Shown in pieces: positions 27,646 through 37,601 of a stretch of 64,000 nt of DNA; position 1 is the stretch's first letter; each line of letters starts with the position of its first letter. This DNA comes from Candidatus Sodalis pierantonius str. SOPE (GTDB lineage: Bacteria > Pseudomonadota > Gammaproteobacteria > Enterobacterales > Enterobacteriaceae): assembly GCF_000517405.1 (NCBI RefSeq), contig NZ_CP006568.1, forward strand, positions 3,100,001-3,164,000. The letters run 5' to 3'. The position numbers and the translations under genes are program-made. The notes under the pieces are model-generated. The model ran no database searches. It worked only from the letters and a program-made list of their open reading frames with translations, and was not told where the DNA came from.

Positions 27646-29196
27646 ATGGCACGTAAAAAAAAGAAAGCGAGAACGGAAATGTGCATCTATATTAATGTCT
27701 TACGTATGAAATTCGAGCAGCGTCGCTCGAATAGCACTATCGCAGCAGCGCTCGGCATAGGCTGTACTACCGTGCACGATATCCTCGGCCGATTCACGGT
27801 AGCTAACCTGGTCTGGCCATTGCCGGCGGAACTGTCCCCCGTCGACCTCGACCGCCTGCTCTATCCCGGCAAATCCGGAAAAGTTATCAATACCTTACCC
27901 AGCTGGCTTGATATCGATACCGAGTTAAGCCGCAAGGGCATGACCAAGCAGCTGCTCTGGATGGAATATCAGTCCGCCGTGGGCGGTGATGCCCTCGGTT
28001 ACTCCCAGTTTTGTGCACTGTTCCGTGACTGGAAAAAGAAGCAGCGGCGTTCTATGCGCATGGAGCACAAGGCTGGCGAAAAGCTCTTCATCGACTTCTG
28101 TGGCCCCACCGTACCTATCGTCAACCCTGCGACCAGTAGCGTACGCCAGGTCGCTATCTTCGTCGCTGCCATGGGCGTGTCAGGCTATGCGTATATCGAA
28201 GCCTGCGAAGGCCAGGACATGGCATCGTGGCTCAACGCCAATAGCCGCTGTCTGCACTTCATGGGTGGGGTTCCGGAGCTGATGATACCTGATAATCTGC
28301 GCAGCGCTGTCAGCACCCCTGACCGCTATGAGCCGGTCATAAACCAGAGCTACCAGGCGCTGGCAAATCACTATGAGACAGTGGTGCTACCGGCGCGCCC
28401 GAGAAAACCGAAAGACAAGGCGAAGGCAGAATCAACTGTGCAGCTGGTAGAACGCTGGGTTTTGGCCCGGTTGCGTAAACGTAGGTTCTACTCGCTGGCC
28501 GAACTCAACCAGGTGATACGAGAACTCAATCATGAGTTGAATCTGCGCCCGATGCGTCATTACGGCGGACAAAGTCGCCTTGAACGCTTCGAGCAGCTGG
28601 ACAAACCGGCTCTTGGGCCTCTACCGCCCACACAATGGGAATACAGTGAGTATCTCGTTGCCCGAGTGGGACCTGATTACCACATAGACTACGGCAAAAA
28701 CTGGTACTCGGTGCCGCATCCGCTGGTTGGCGAGCGCGTTGACGTCATCGCCACCCAACGGCTGGTGCAAATCCACCATAAGGGCGTCTGCGTGGCTACG
28801 CACCCTCGCAGCGATAACGCCTATAGGCACACGACTCAGGCGGCGCACATGCCAGCTAACCATAAGGGGCAGAGTCAGTGGACGCCGGAAAGGCTGTGCA
28901 GTTGGGCGCTGTCGGTGGGTGTGTGCACACTGAAAGTGGTCGAGTCCATCCAAAAGAGCAAAGCCCATCCGGAGCAGGCTTACCGCTCCGTGCTGGGGCT
29001 ACTCAATCTGCAACGGCGCTATGAGACGACGCTACTGAAGAAGGCCTGCACGCTGGCGTTGGAGAAAGGGTGCATTAACCGCTCTTTCATAGCCAACGTA
29101 TTGAAACACGGTCGTGAAAGTGAGGTCACCCAGGACGGAGCCGGCGTATCAATGCTGGTTCACGAAAACCTCCGAGGTCCGGACAGTTATCACTAA
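27646..29196 (+). CDS. istA: IS21-family transposase IstA
   Basis: 516-residue DDE transposase. Visible are an N-terminal helix-turn-helix (RSNSTIAAALGIGCTTVHDIL, about residues 28-48), the first catalytic aspartate in KLFIDFCGPT (about 148), the second in MIPDNLRSAV (about 225) and the glutamate in DKAKAESTVQLVERW (about 263). The frame is intact and istB follows after 11 bp. It needs IstB for efficient target joining, and IstB is broken here. Confidence 0.95.
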   Translation: MARKKKKARTEMCIYINVLRMKFEQRRSNSTIAAALGIGCTTVHDILGRFTVANLVWPLPAELSPVDLDRLLYPGKSGKVINTLPSWLDIDTELSRKGMTKQLLWMEYQSAVGGDALGYSQFCALFRDWKKKQRRSMRMEHKAGEKLFIDFCGPTVPIVNPATSSVRQVAIFVAAMGVSGYAYIEACEGQDMASWLNANSRCLHFMGGVPELMIPDNLRSAVSTPDRYEPVINQSYQALANHYETVVLPARPRKPKDKAKAESTVQLVERWVLARLRKRRFYSLAELNQVIRELNHELNLRPMRHYGGQSRLERFEQLDKPALGPLPPTQWEYSEYLVARVGPDYHIDYGKNWYSVPHPLVGERVDVIATQRLVQIHHKGVCVATHPRSDNAYRHTTQAAHMPANHKGQSQWTPERLCSWALSVGVCTLKVVESIQKSKAHPEQAYRSVLGLLNLQRRYETTLLKKACTLALEKGCINRSFIANVLKHGRESEVTQDGAGVSMLVHENLRGPDSYH

Positions 29197-29207
29197 GGAG
29201 AATAAAT

Positions 29208-29957
29208 ATGGATACACTGTTAATGGCTCTGCGAGAGCTGAAGTTGTCGGCAATGGTCCAGGCGTTGGAGACGCAACGCGAACTCCCGGGGAGTTATGGG
29301 GAGCTGGGGTTCGAGGAGCGGTTGTCGCTGATGGTAGAAGCGGAAAATTTGCATAAAAAAACAACCACATATGCCATCTTCGACGGCAATTGCAAATGCG
29401 CTTGCAGGCAAAACCGGAAGATATCCGCTATATCCCTAGCCGAGGAGTGACACTGGAACAGATGCGAGATCTGCTAGGGGGACAATATCTGAAATATCAG
29501 AAAAGCATACTCATCACGGGGCCGACAGGTACGGGCAAAACCTGGCTCAGTTGTGCGCTTAGTGAGCAGGCATGCCGGCAGCAATATAGCGTGCGTTACT
29601 GGCGAGTGGGTCGGTTGCTGGCCCATCTTCACCAGTGTCAGGTAGACGGGACCTATCTAAAACAGCTTAAGCAGTTAGAAAAAATAGAGTTACTGATCTT
29701 GGACGATGTGGGCCTAGAATCAATAAGTCCGATGCAGGCAACGATGTTGTTGGAGGTGATGGAAGATCGCTACGACAAAAGCAGCAGCATCCTGATCAGT
29801 CAACTGCCGGTGAAAAATGGTATGGACTGATAGAAAACCCCACGACAGCTGACGCGTTACTCGATCGGTCAGTACACCCCAGCTATAGACTGGAACTTAA
29901 AAAGGCGAATCACTACGCAAAGAGCAAGGAGTAGCCAGCACAGGAAAAATAGACTAA
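29208..29957 (+). pseudogene. istB: IS21 helper ATPase IstB, frameshifted (copy 1)
   Basis: IstB is an AAA+ ATPase that remodels target DNA for IstA. Walker A GPTGTGKTW and Walker B LLILDDVG are readable. The frame breaks at an A7 tract near 29355 (copy 2 has A8). It breaks again at an A5 tract near 29812 (copy 2 has A6) and a third time at AAAAA near 29900 (AAA in copy 2). All three are homopolymer indels. The second copy (from 63286) lacks these shifts but carries its own stop. Confidence 0.92.
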
Positions 29958-30219
29958 ACCCGAGTCAGAAGATGAGCGAACACGTGATCGAATATCACTG
30001 GAATGGGTGATCGGAAAATATCGGAATAACTGATCGGATGTCGCCGGAACAGCTGATCGGATACGTCGGAATCTGCACCTACCCCTAACTACTATTAATA
30101 ACATTGATGTTGAGTGATTTATTACCACATCAATATGAATCCAAAAAAACGACTATTATCAGCAATTTTTTGGGATACGATGAATTCTTGATTTTCTTAT
30201 TATAAGTTGGAGATTAACC

Positions 30220-30408
30220 ATGGCAGAACATCGTGGCGGTTCAGGCAACTTCGCGGAAGATAAACAGAAAGCATCCGAAGCCGGTCGTAAAGGTGGACAA
30301 AGCAGCAGCAGCTCCAGCGGCGGGAATTTTAAAAATGATCCACAAAAGGCATCTGAAGCGGGTAAAAAAAGCGGGCAACACAGCCACAGCGTAGGGCGTA
30401 ATGCCTAA
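30220..30408 (+). CDS. yciG: KGG-motif stress protein YciG
   Basis: 62-residue hydrophilic protein with two repeats of the KGG type (KASEAGRKGGQ and KASEAGKKSGQ), matching E. coli YciG, a small RpoS-linked stress and motility protein. The start MAEHRGGSGNF is conserved and GGAG precedes the ATG by 6 nt. A serine-rich insert (SSSSSSGG) makes it slightly longer than the E. coli form. The second KGG has become KSG. Its usual yciFE neighbours are absent. Confidence 0.92.
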   Translation: MAEHRGGSGNFAEDKQKASEAGRKGGQSSSSSSGGNFKNDPQKASEAGKKSGQHSHSVGRNA

Positions 30409-30543
30409 TATCGCCCTATCGGTTTCCTAAACCCGGTCCTTTTCGTCTCGTTTTCCGTGCGGCGGTCGTTAATATCCAATGAATTGGAGCGACCGCCAGC
30501 CACGTAGGCGAAAAATAATATAAAGGCGGCGTGCGGCTTGCTC

Positions 30544-31858
30544 GAGCTCGTACCGGATTCTGTGTAAATGCCTTTTCTCAGAAGTGACCGTCCAGGCGGT
30601 CACCGAACTCGATAATAAAGCGGCTCATTGCCATGCGCCAGTCCCTCAAAGGCATTGTCCATTTCTGTGAGGCCGCCTGTATCGCCAGCCACACCACCTT
30701 TTTCACTGCGTCGTCGGTCGGGAACACCTTGCGCTTTTTGATGGCATGCCGGATCACGCTGTTTAACGACTCGATGGCGTTGGTCGTGTAGATCACCTTG
30801 CGGATGTCCGTTGGGTAGGCAAAGAACGTGGCCAGATTGGCCCAGTTTGCCTGCCAGCTTCGACTTATTTGCGGGTAGCGGATGTCCCAGGCACTGGAGA
30901 ACGCTTCCAGCGCCTGCAAGCCGGCTTCTTCCGTAGGGGCCTGATAGATAGCTTTCAGGTCGCGGGTGACGGCCTTGTAGTCCTTCCAGGAGACGAACCG
31001 CAGGCTGTTGCGCACCATATGCACGATACACAGCTGGAGCCGCACCTCCGGATACACCGCGTTAATAGCGTCAGGGAAACCTTTCAGCCCGTCTACGCAG
31101 GTGATAAGGATATCGTTCAGGCCGCGGTTTTTCAGCTCTGTCAGCACGTTCAGCCAGAACTTTGCGCCTTCGTTTTCGGCCAGCCACATACCTAGCAACT
31201 CTTTCTGGCCTTCGATGTTGATGCCCAGCGCCAGGAACACAGATTTGTTGATGATGCGGCTGTCCTGCCGGACTTTTAGAACGATATAGTCAAGATAAAC
31301 AATGGGATAGACTGCATCCAGAGGCCGGTTTTGCCATTCGACAACCTGCTCCATGACCGCATCGGTGACCTTTGAGACCAGCGCCGGCGAGACATCGGCG
31401 TCATACAGCTCTTTGAACGCGGCGGCGATCTCGCGGGTGGTCATCCCTTTGGCGTACAACGATAAAATCTGGTTATCCATCCCGGTAATCCGGGTCTGGT
31501 TCTTCTTCACCAGTTGCGGTTCAAAGGAACCGTCACGATCGCGCGGAGTACGCAGCGCCAGCGGGCCATCGCCAGTGGTAACGGTTTTTGTGGAATAGCC
31601 GTTGCGGGCGTTGGTCCCCGGTTTAGGCTGATTTTTATCGTAGCCGAGGTGATGGGTCATTTCGGCATTGAGAGCTGCTTCGACGCTGATTTTTTTCAGC
31701 AGCCGATCGAAGGGACTGAGATCTTCAGGGGTTTTGAGATTTTTGGCCAGTTCGTTAGTCAGAGCCTGCAACTGTTTTTCGTCCATAAATTAACCTGTTT
31801 TTGATGTTGGATTGAACATATCAAAATCAGGCAAATACACAAATTTCTAAACAGGCTC
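30544..31858 (-). mobile_element. IS256-family IS, type A, copy 4, with one variant end
   Basis: Flanked by the 8-bp duplication GCTTGCTC (30536-30543 and 31859-31866), so it arrived by transposition. The left terminus reads GAGCTCGTACCGGATTC instead of GACCCTGTACACGATTC. The outermost 15 bp of the inverted repeat have therefore changed, which may block further movement. 1315 bp. Confidence 0.94.
30578..31786 (-). CDS. IS256-family transposase (type A, copy 4)
   Basis: 402 residues, one isoleucine codon short (DLKAIYQAP rather than DLKAIIYQAP). Further substitutions are LTNELAK, LSPFDRL and ITCVDGLK. Catalytic segments are kept, so the protein could act in trans on other copies. Confidence 0.92.
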   Translation of the reverse strand: MDEKQLQALTNELAKNLKTPEDLSPFDRLLKKISVEAALNAEMTHHLGYDKNQPKPGTNARNGYSTKTVTTGDGPLALRTPRDRDGSFEPQLVKKNQTRITGMDNQILSLYAKGMTTREIAAAFKELYDADVSPALVSKVTDAVMEQVVEWQNRPLDAVYPIVYLDYIVLKVRQDSRIINKSVFLALGINIEGQKELLGMWLAENEGAKFWLNVLTELKNRGLNDILITCVDGLKGFPDAINAVYPEVRLQLCIVHMVRNSLRFVSWKDYKAVTRDLKAIYQAPTEEAGLQALEAFSSAWDIRYPQISRSWQANWANLATFFAYPTDIRKVIYTTNAIESLNSVIRHAIKKRKVFPTDDAVKKVVWLAIQAASQKWTMPLRDWRMAMSRFIIEFGDRLDGHF

Positions 31859-31866
31859 GCTTGCTC

Positions 31867-32213
31867 CGACGCCGCAAACCGAGGCTCAGATAGAAATTTA
31901 CCCCAGGCTCTGATGGAAATTTACCCCAAGGCCGGTTTCGTTTAATGGCGGAATGGGTCTTTTCATTAAGCTTTTTCCTTGAGCTAGTGTGGATCCCATC
32001 TTTGGGGCTTTAGGGCTTTCCCCAGGTACACAGAGCATCGCTTCGGTGATACCAAAGTCATATTGCCTATCCTTCCTGCTCCTACGCTTGGGCCTCATTG
32101 ACCCTTGTGCTGTGCCTATGCCCTTCTTAGCCGTCGCTCGCGCTGAGTGCGTTAAAACCCACGTTGCTGCAACTACTGCCACTGTGCTAATCCGCAATCG
32201 TTATCACAGCGCT
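31867..32213. other. Interval with a 23-bp imperfect direct repeat, possible lost IS end
   Basis: Two adjacent 23-bp units at 31883-31905 and 31906-31928 share GGCTC-GAT-GAAATTTACCCCA with two differences. Such paired motifs are typical of transposase-binding ends, but no transposase frame I recognise follows. The rest, up to the riboswitch, is non-coding as far as I can tell. Confidence 0.45.
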
Positions 32214-32256
32214 CAGGACGACCTGGGCCTCCTGCCTTACCCCACGGGACGACCCG
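32214..32256 (+). promoter_or_regulatory. Guanidine-II (mini-ykkC) riboswitch
   Basis: Two short hairpins with identical ACGA loops: CAGG-ACGA-CCTG at 32214-32225 and CGGG-ACGA-CCCG at 32245-32256, separated by 19 nt. Paired ACGR-loop hairpins define the guanidine-II class. The second hairpin ends 20 nt before the sugE ATG, beside the GGAA ribosome binding site, consistent with ligand control of translation. Confidence 0.88.
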
Positions 32257-32276
32257 ACCGAAACGGAACGCGTCCC

Positions 32277-32594
32277 ATGTCTTGGTTCATATTATTTATC
32301 GCCGGCCTGTTTGAAGTGATTTGGGTCATCGGGTTGAAATATACCCAGGGTTTCACCCGCCCCTTCCCCAGTCTAATTGTCATTGGCGCCCTGTGTATCA
32401 GCTTCTTGCTGTTATCGTGGGCCATGAAAACCTTGCCGGCGGGTACCGCTTACGCCGTCTGGAGCGGCATCGGCGCCGTCGGCGCTGCGCTCGTGGGCAT
32501 GAGTTTGCTGGGAGAAGCGGTGACCGCCGGTCGGGTTATCAGCCTGTGCCTGCTAATTGCCGGCATTGCCGGGCTCAAATATTTTACCCCATAA
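32277..32594 (+). CDS. sugE: Guanidinium exporter SugE (Gdx)
   Basis: 105-residue small multidrug resistance family protein, equal in length to E. coli Gdx, which exports guanidinium in exchange for protons as a dual-topology dimer. The conserved glutamate is in IAGLFEVIWVIGLKYT (residue 13). SWAMKTLPAGTAYAVWSGIG (about residues 42-61) and GIAGLKYF complete four membrane segments. The ATG at 32277 is chosen because it matches family length and follows the riboswitch. Intact. Confidence 0.95.
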   Translation: MSWFILFIAGLFEVIWVIGLKYTQGFTRPFPSLIVIGALCISFLLLSWAMKTLPAGTAYAVWSGIGAVGAALVGMSLLGEAVTAGRVISLCLLIAGIAGLKYFTP

Positions 32595-32903
32595 TGTCGG
32601 GAGGCTCACTCGGCGCCGATTTGACAGGAAATAACGGCGCTAGCGCCCGCGGCAGCATAATCACATGGCGCAACGAAACGCGACGCGCAAATATCTTTTT
32701 TTGCGAATTGCGGGCCGCAGCCGACTGAATCTATCGAATTTTGCTTGGCGTCGGGAGTACATTATGCGCCGATCCTGTTGCGCTTTTTCAGCGCGACGCC
32801 CGGAATAGGATGCGCCGGCGGGCGGGCAACTGTCGATGATGTCCCTTCAACACCTGCCATAGCAGAATCAAAGCCTGTGTGGTATCAGTAAGGAATTGGT
32901 CCA
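32595..32903. other. Interval between sugE and ypdK
   Basis: In E. coli lpxP precedes ypdK; no acyltransferase frame or fragment is recognisable in these 309 bp. Confidence 0.45.
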
Positions 32904-32978
32904 GTGAAATATTTTGTGATGGGCATTTCATGTATGCTGTGCTTGTGGGTAGGTACCTTCTTTTTATTGTTGGAATAA
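32904..32978 (+). CDS. ypdK: Small membrane protein YpdK
   Basis: 24 residues from a GTG start, reading MKYFVMGISCMLCLWVGTFF and ending LLLE. It matches E. coli YpdK (23 residues) in the first four of five residues and the WxGTF core, and is essentially one transmembrane helix. AAGGA lies 9 nt upstream. Its place beside alaC is the same as in E. coli. Function unknown. Confidence 0.82.
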   Translation: MKYFVMGISCMLCLWVGTFFLLLE

Positions 32979-32984
32979 GCGGCA

Positions 32985-33019
32985 CACTCGCGGCGCGGCA
33001 GACCGTTTTGCCGCGAGTG
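32985..33019. terminator. Strong hairpin after ypdK
   Basis: A 10-bp perfect stem CACTCGCGGC / GCCGCGAGTG with a 15-nt loop ending in TTTT. There is no T-run after the stem, so factor-independent termination is uncertain. Confidence 0.45.
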
Positions 33020-33122
33020 ACTCACCGAGAGCCTGGGGTGATGATTACGCACCTCAGGCACCGTTAACCTAAAGCGTCGTTAACCCGTTTTTACGGCGCC
33101 CGGCTGCTTCACCGCCTGCGCC

Positions 33123-34324
33123 TTAAGCACCCCCATCGGCGCGGAACATGGCTTTGATGCCGCGCACCGCCTGCCGTATGCGATCCTGATTTTCAATTAG
33201 CGCGAAACGCACATGGGTATCGCCGTAATCGCCGAAACCGATCCCGGGCGATACGCACACTTTTGCCTCGGCCAGCAACTTTTTAGCGAACTCCAGCGAT
33301 CCCAACGCGGCATAATGATCGGGGATTTTGGCCCAGACGTACATCGACGCTTTAGGGTTTTCCACAATCCAGCCTGCTTCGTGCAGGCCGCGCACCAGCA
33401 CATTTCGCCGCTGACGGTACTGCTCGGCAATAGCGCGCACACATTCTTGGTCGCCTTCCAGCGCGGCGATAGCCGCCACCTGCAACGGCGTGAAGGTGCC
33501 GTAATCATGATAGCTTTTGATACGCGCCAAAGCGTTGACCAGTGCCGGGTTCCCGACCATAAAACCGATACGCCAGCCGGCCATATTGTAGCTTTTCGAC
33601 AGCGTGAAAAATTCTACCGCGATATCTTTGGCGCCAGGGACTTGCATGATGGATGGCGCCTTCCAGCCGTCGTAAACGATATCGGCATAGGCCAAATCAT
33701 GCACCACCAGTACGTTATATTGACGCGCCAGCGCCACGACGCGCTCGAAAAAATCCAGCTCAACGCATTGCGCAGTGGGGTTCGACGGAAAGCCAAGGAT
33801 CATCATCTTGGGCGTGGGAATACTTTCACGGATCGCGCGCTCCAGCTCGCGGAAAAAATCCACGCCCTCCACCAGCGGAACGGACCGCACTTGGGCACCG
33901 GCAATGACCGCACCGTAAATGTGAATGGGATAGCTAGGGTTAGGCACCAACACGGTATCACCGTGATCAAGCGTCGCCAGCATCAAATGCGCCAAGCCCT
34001 CTTTGGAACCGATAGTGACAATAGCCTCGCTTTCCGGATCGATGTCAACCGTGTAGCGGTCTGCATACCAGCGCGAAATAGCGCGGCGCAGGCGCGGGAT
34101 CCCGCGAGAGGTGGAATAACCGAGGGTATCTTCGCGCTGAGCGACCGTGCATAGCTTTTCCACGATATGCGGCGGCGTCGGGCCGTCCGGGTTGCCCATG
34201 CTGAAATCGATGATATCCTCGCCGCGCCGGCGCGCAGCCATTTTCAATTCGGCGGTAATGTTGAAAACATAGGGGGAAGACGTTCAATGCGCGTAAAGCG
34301 GCGTGCAGAACCGAATTCAGCCAT
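33123..34324 (-). pseudogene. alaC: Glutamate-pyruvate aminotransferase AlaC, frameshifted near the start
   Basis: AlaC is a PLP enzyme making alanine from pyruvate and glutamate. The true start (MAEFGSARRFTRIERLPP, ATG at 34322-34324) runs into a frameshift near 34274. The homopolymer reads CCCCC where six C would give PPYVFNITAELKMAARR. Translation therefore yields a short product. The remaining 374 codons are in good order: NPDG, SKEGLAHLMLATLDHGDT, and the PLP lysine in FFTLSKSYNMAGWRIGFMVG. A TTG restart giving MKMAARRRG is conceivable but would lack the N-terminal arm. The C terminus is about 10 residues shorter than in E. coli. Confidence 0.85.
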
Positions 34325-34938
<614 letters not shown>

Positions 34939-35645
34939 GTGAATGAAATTTTTGAAATTCTACTCGCGGTGTATGAACGCGCCGCGTTGATGCTCATCTG
35001 CCTATTTTTGCTGACCCGCACCCGCCGTTTCCGTCAGTTGCTGCAAACCGAAGAGCACAGCCGTCAGGAGCAGGTGGTGGTCACCGCCATATTCTGTCTG
35101 TTTGCGATTTTTAGTAACTATTCCGGGATCCATGTGGAAGGATCGCTCATCAACGTACGCATTATTGCGGTCATGTCCGGCGGGATCCTCTTTGGCCCTT
35201 GGGTCGGTATCATTACCGGCGCGGTTGCCGGCCTGCACCGCTTCGCCATCGACATCCACGGCCCGACATCGGTGCCCTGTCTAATTAGTAGCGTGGTGGC
35301 GGGGGTGGTCTCTGGATTGATTCATCTGCGGGTCACGAAAGAACGCCGATGGAGCTTGGGGATCCTGGGCGCCATGCTGTGTGAGTCTCTCACCATGCTG
35401 TTGGTAGTGGTTTGGGCGGAGCCTACCTCGTTGGGTCTGGATATTGTTGCCAAAATAGCTGTGCCGATGATCCTGGGGGCGGTCAGCATCGGCATGATTG
35501 TTTTACTGGTGCAGGGCGTTGAAGATGAAAAAGAGGTGATAGCCGCGCGGCAGTCCAAACTGGCGCTGGACATTGCCAATAAGACGCTACCCTATTTTCG
35601 CCATATCAACAGTAAATCCTTAACCCACATTTGCGATATTATCCG
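34939..35645 (+). pseudogene. ypdA: Pyruvate sensor kinase YpdA (PyrS), truncated by IS903
   Basis: In E. coli YpdA with YpdB senses pyruvate and activates a transporter gene. The N-terminal 5TM-LYT sensor domain is intact from a GTG start (VNEIFEILLAVYERAALMLI), including the signature NVRIIAVMSGGILFGPWVG. It continues to LALDIANKTLPYFRHINS and is cut after residue 235. The GAF and histidine kinase domains and the whole of ypdB are gone. The other side of the IS is a different gene, so this is a deletion junction, not a simple insertion. Confidence 0.93.
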
Positions 35646-36699
35646 CGCTTTGTTGAATAAATCCGAAATTTGTGACGACTTCCTCCCTATCAGGGCGATT
35701 GTTACATGATGCGGACGCTGTTTGGCATTCCTAACAGCGTGATCCGGTTAAGCGCTTTGACCATTGCCATAGCCTCACCTACCTGCGCGTCATAGTCATG
35801 CAGACTCAGATGACCACCCAGAAGTGTTTTAAACCGGAACATGGCCGTTTCAGCCAGTGAACGCCGGTGATAACCTACTTTCTTTTTCCAGGTATCGTTA
35901 TTGCCGCTCAGATGCTGATTTGCCACCGTATGGTTACGCTCATGGTATCGAGTTGGCCAATATTGCGCACCACTTCGCGGTGGGATAAGCGGCTTTATTT
36001 TTTCCTCAGCAGAGCATCATGACAGTAACGCGTATCGTAAGCACTGTCAGCCGATGCTTCCCTGATTTTCCGGTGGGTTTGGTTAATCAGCCCGGGCAGC
36101 GCCTGCGCATCTGTCGTACCGCTTAGCGATAAATCGGCACAGATAATTTCATGTGTCACGCTATCTACTGCCAGATGAAGCTTGCGCCATACTCTGCGCC
36201 TCTCAGCCCCATGCTGCCTGACTTTCCATTCGCCTTCGCCGAAGACTTTCAGGCCGGTGCCATCGATGACCAGGTGTGAGATTTCGCCGCGGGTTGGCGT
36301 TTTTATGCTGATGTCGACGGTTTTTGCTCGCCGGCTGACCAGAGAGTAATCTGGGCAGCGCAGCGACAGCCCCATCAGTTTAAAAATCGAGTCAACGAAA
36401 CCCTGTAACGCCCGGAGCGAAAGGTTAAACACGCGCTTTATCATCAGAACCGTGGTAATGGCCATATCGGTGTAGTGAAGCGGCCGGCCACGATGTTCAG
36501 GTAGTGTACTCTCAGTCCATGCAGCAATGGCTGACTCATCAAGCCATACTGTCAGGTCCCCCCGCTGCCTGAGCGCATTGTTATATGCGGGCCAGTTGGT
36601 AATTTTAAACTTTTGCTTTGCCATGGGGACCTGATGTTGAAACGAATGTAGTGATCAGAGCCGCCAGTCACCTAAAAGTTCGATTTATTCAACAAAGCC
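35646..36699 (-). mobile_element. IS903-group IS, copy 6, at a deletion junction
   Basis: 1054 bp with both inverted repeats. The flanks (TATTATCCG and GGGCTTTGG) do not form a duplication. They belong to two different truncated genes, ypdA and an aldo-keto reductase gene that are far apart in E. coli. Confidence 0.94.
35702..36624 (-). pseudogene. IS903 transposase with one-base deletion (copy 6)
   Basis: A seven-base A tract (coding LLRKKIKP) is six bases long here, near 36000. The frame is lost after residue 209, before the catalytic glutamate. Confidence 0.93.
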
Positions 36700-37600
36700 G
36701 GGCTTTGGCACAATTTTGGCGATGCCACCTTGTTGGACACCAGCCGCCAAATGCTGCGTCATGCCTTCGGTCTGGGCATTACCCATTTCGATCTCGCCAA
36801 TAATTATGGTCCACCGCCGGGATCGGCGGTGGAAAACTTTGGCCGGCTGCTGCGCGAGGATTTTACGCCCTACCGCGATGAATTGATTATCTCCACCAAG
36901 GCGGGCTACACGATGTGGCAGGGGCCTTATGGTGATTGGGGATCGAAGAATATCTGGTGGCTAGCCTGAACCAGAGTTTGCGGCGCCTGGGGCTGGATTA
37001 TGTGGATATTTTCTATCATCACCGGCCGGATCCGGACACGCCCCCCTGGAGGAAACCATGGCGGCGCTGGATCTCCTTGTGCGCCAGGGCAAGGCGCTGT
37101 ATATCGGTCTGTCGAATTACCCGGCGCCGCTGGCGGAGCGGGCATTCGATCTGTTGCGTGAACTGGGCACACCCTGTCTTATTCATCAGCCGAAATATTC
37201 GATGTTCGAGCGCTGGGTGGAACTTCAATTATTATCCAGTCTGGCCAGCCATGGCGTCGGCGCAATCGCCTTTTCGCCGCTGGCGGGCGGAGTACTGACC
37301 GATCGGTATATTAACGGTATCCCGGAAGACTCGCGCGCCGCCAGCCAGAGCGTCTTTCTCTCCGGCGCGCAGTTGACCGAGGAGAAGATGGCGAAAGTTC
37401 GCCGCCTCAACGCGGTGGCCGCCGCCCGAGGGCAAAAATTGGCGCAAATGGCGCTGGCGTGGGTGCTACGAGGCGATCGGGTCACGTCAGTGCTGATTGG
37501 CGCCAGCAAAACCGCGCAAATTGACGATGCGGTCGCCATGTTGTCCAACCGGCAATTTAGCGAGCGTGAGCTGGCCGAGATCGAGGCCATCCTGGCCTGA
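36700..37600 (+). pseudogene. Aldo-keto reductase YghZ/Gpr-like, 5'-truncated with two frameshifts
   Basis: Resembles E. coli YghZ, an NADPH-dependent L-glyceraldehyde-3-phosphate reductase. It begins at the IS boundary with GLWHNFGDAT, so about 30 N-terminal residues are missing. The catalytic tyrosine segment ITHFDLANNYGPPPGSA is present. One frameshift follows GPYGDWGS near 36938 and a second follows DPDTPP near 37045. The rest (LIHQPKYSMFERW to VTSVLIGASKTAQI) is clean to the stop at 37600. Confidence 0.9.
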
Positions 37601-37601
37601 T

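Larger units (their letters stand above)
27478..30077 (+). mobile_element. IS21-family IS, copy 1
   Basis: 2600 bp beginning TG and ending CA as usual for the family, with a 5-bp duplication CCTAC (27473-27477 and 30078-30082). Both ends carry repeats of a CCGATCA-N-GATTCCG type motif, the multiple transposase-binding sites of IS21 elements. It holds istA and a broken istB. Confidence 0.93.

Noticed and set aside
29350..29460. Programmed frameshift at the A7 tract in istB
   Set aside because: The second copy has A8 and reads on in frame, and copy 1 has further indels downstream, so mutation explains it better.
31898..32197. 99-codon minus-strand frame upstream of sugE as a transposase remnant
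   Set aside because: I could not match it to any transposase motif; only the paired 23-bp repeat hints at a lost mobile element.
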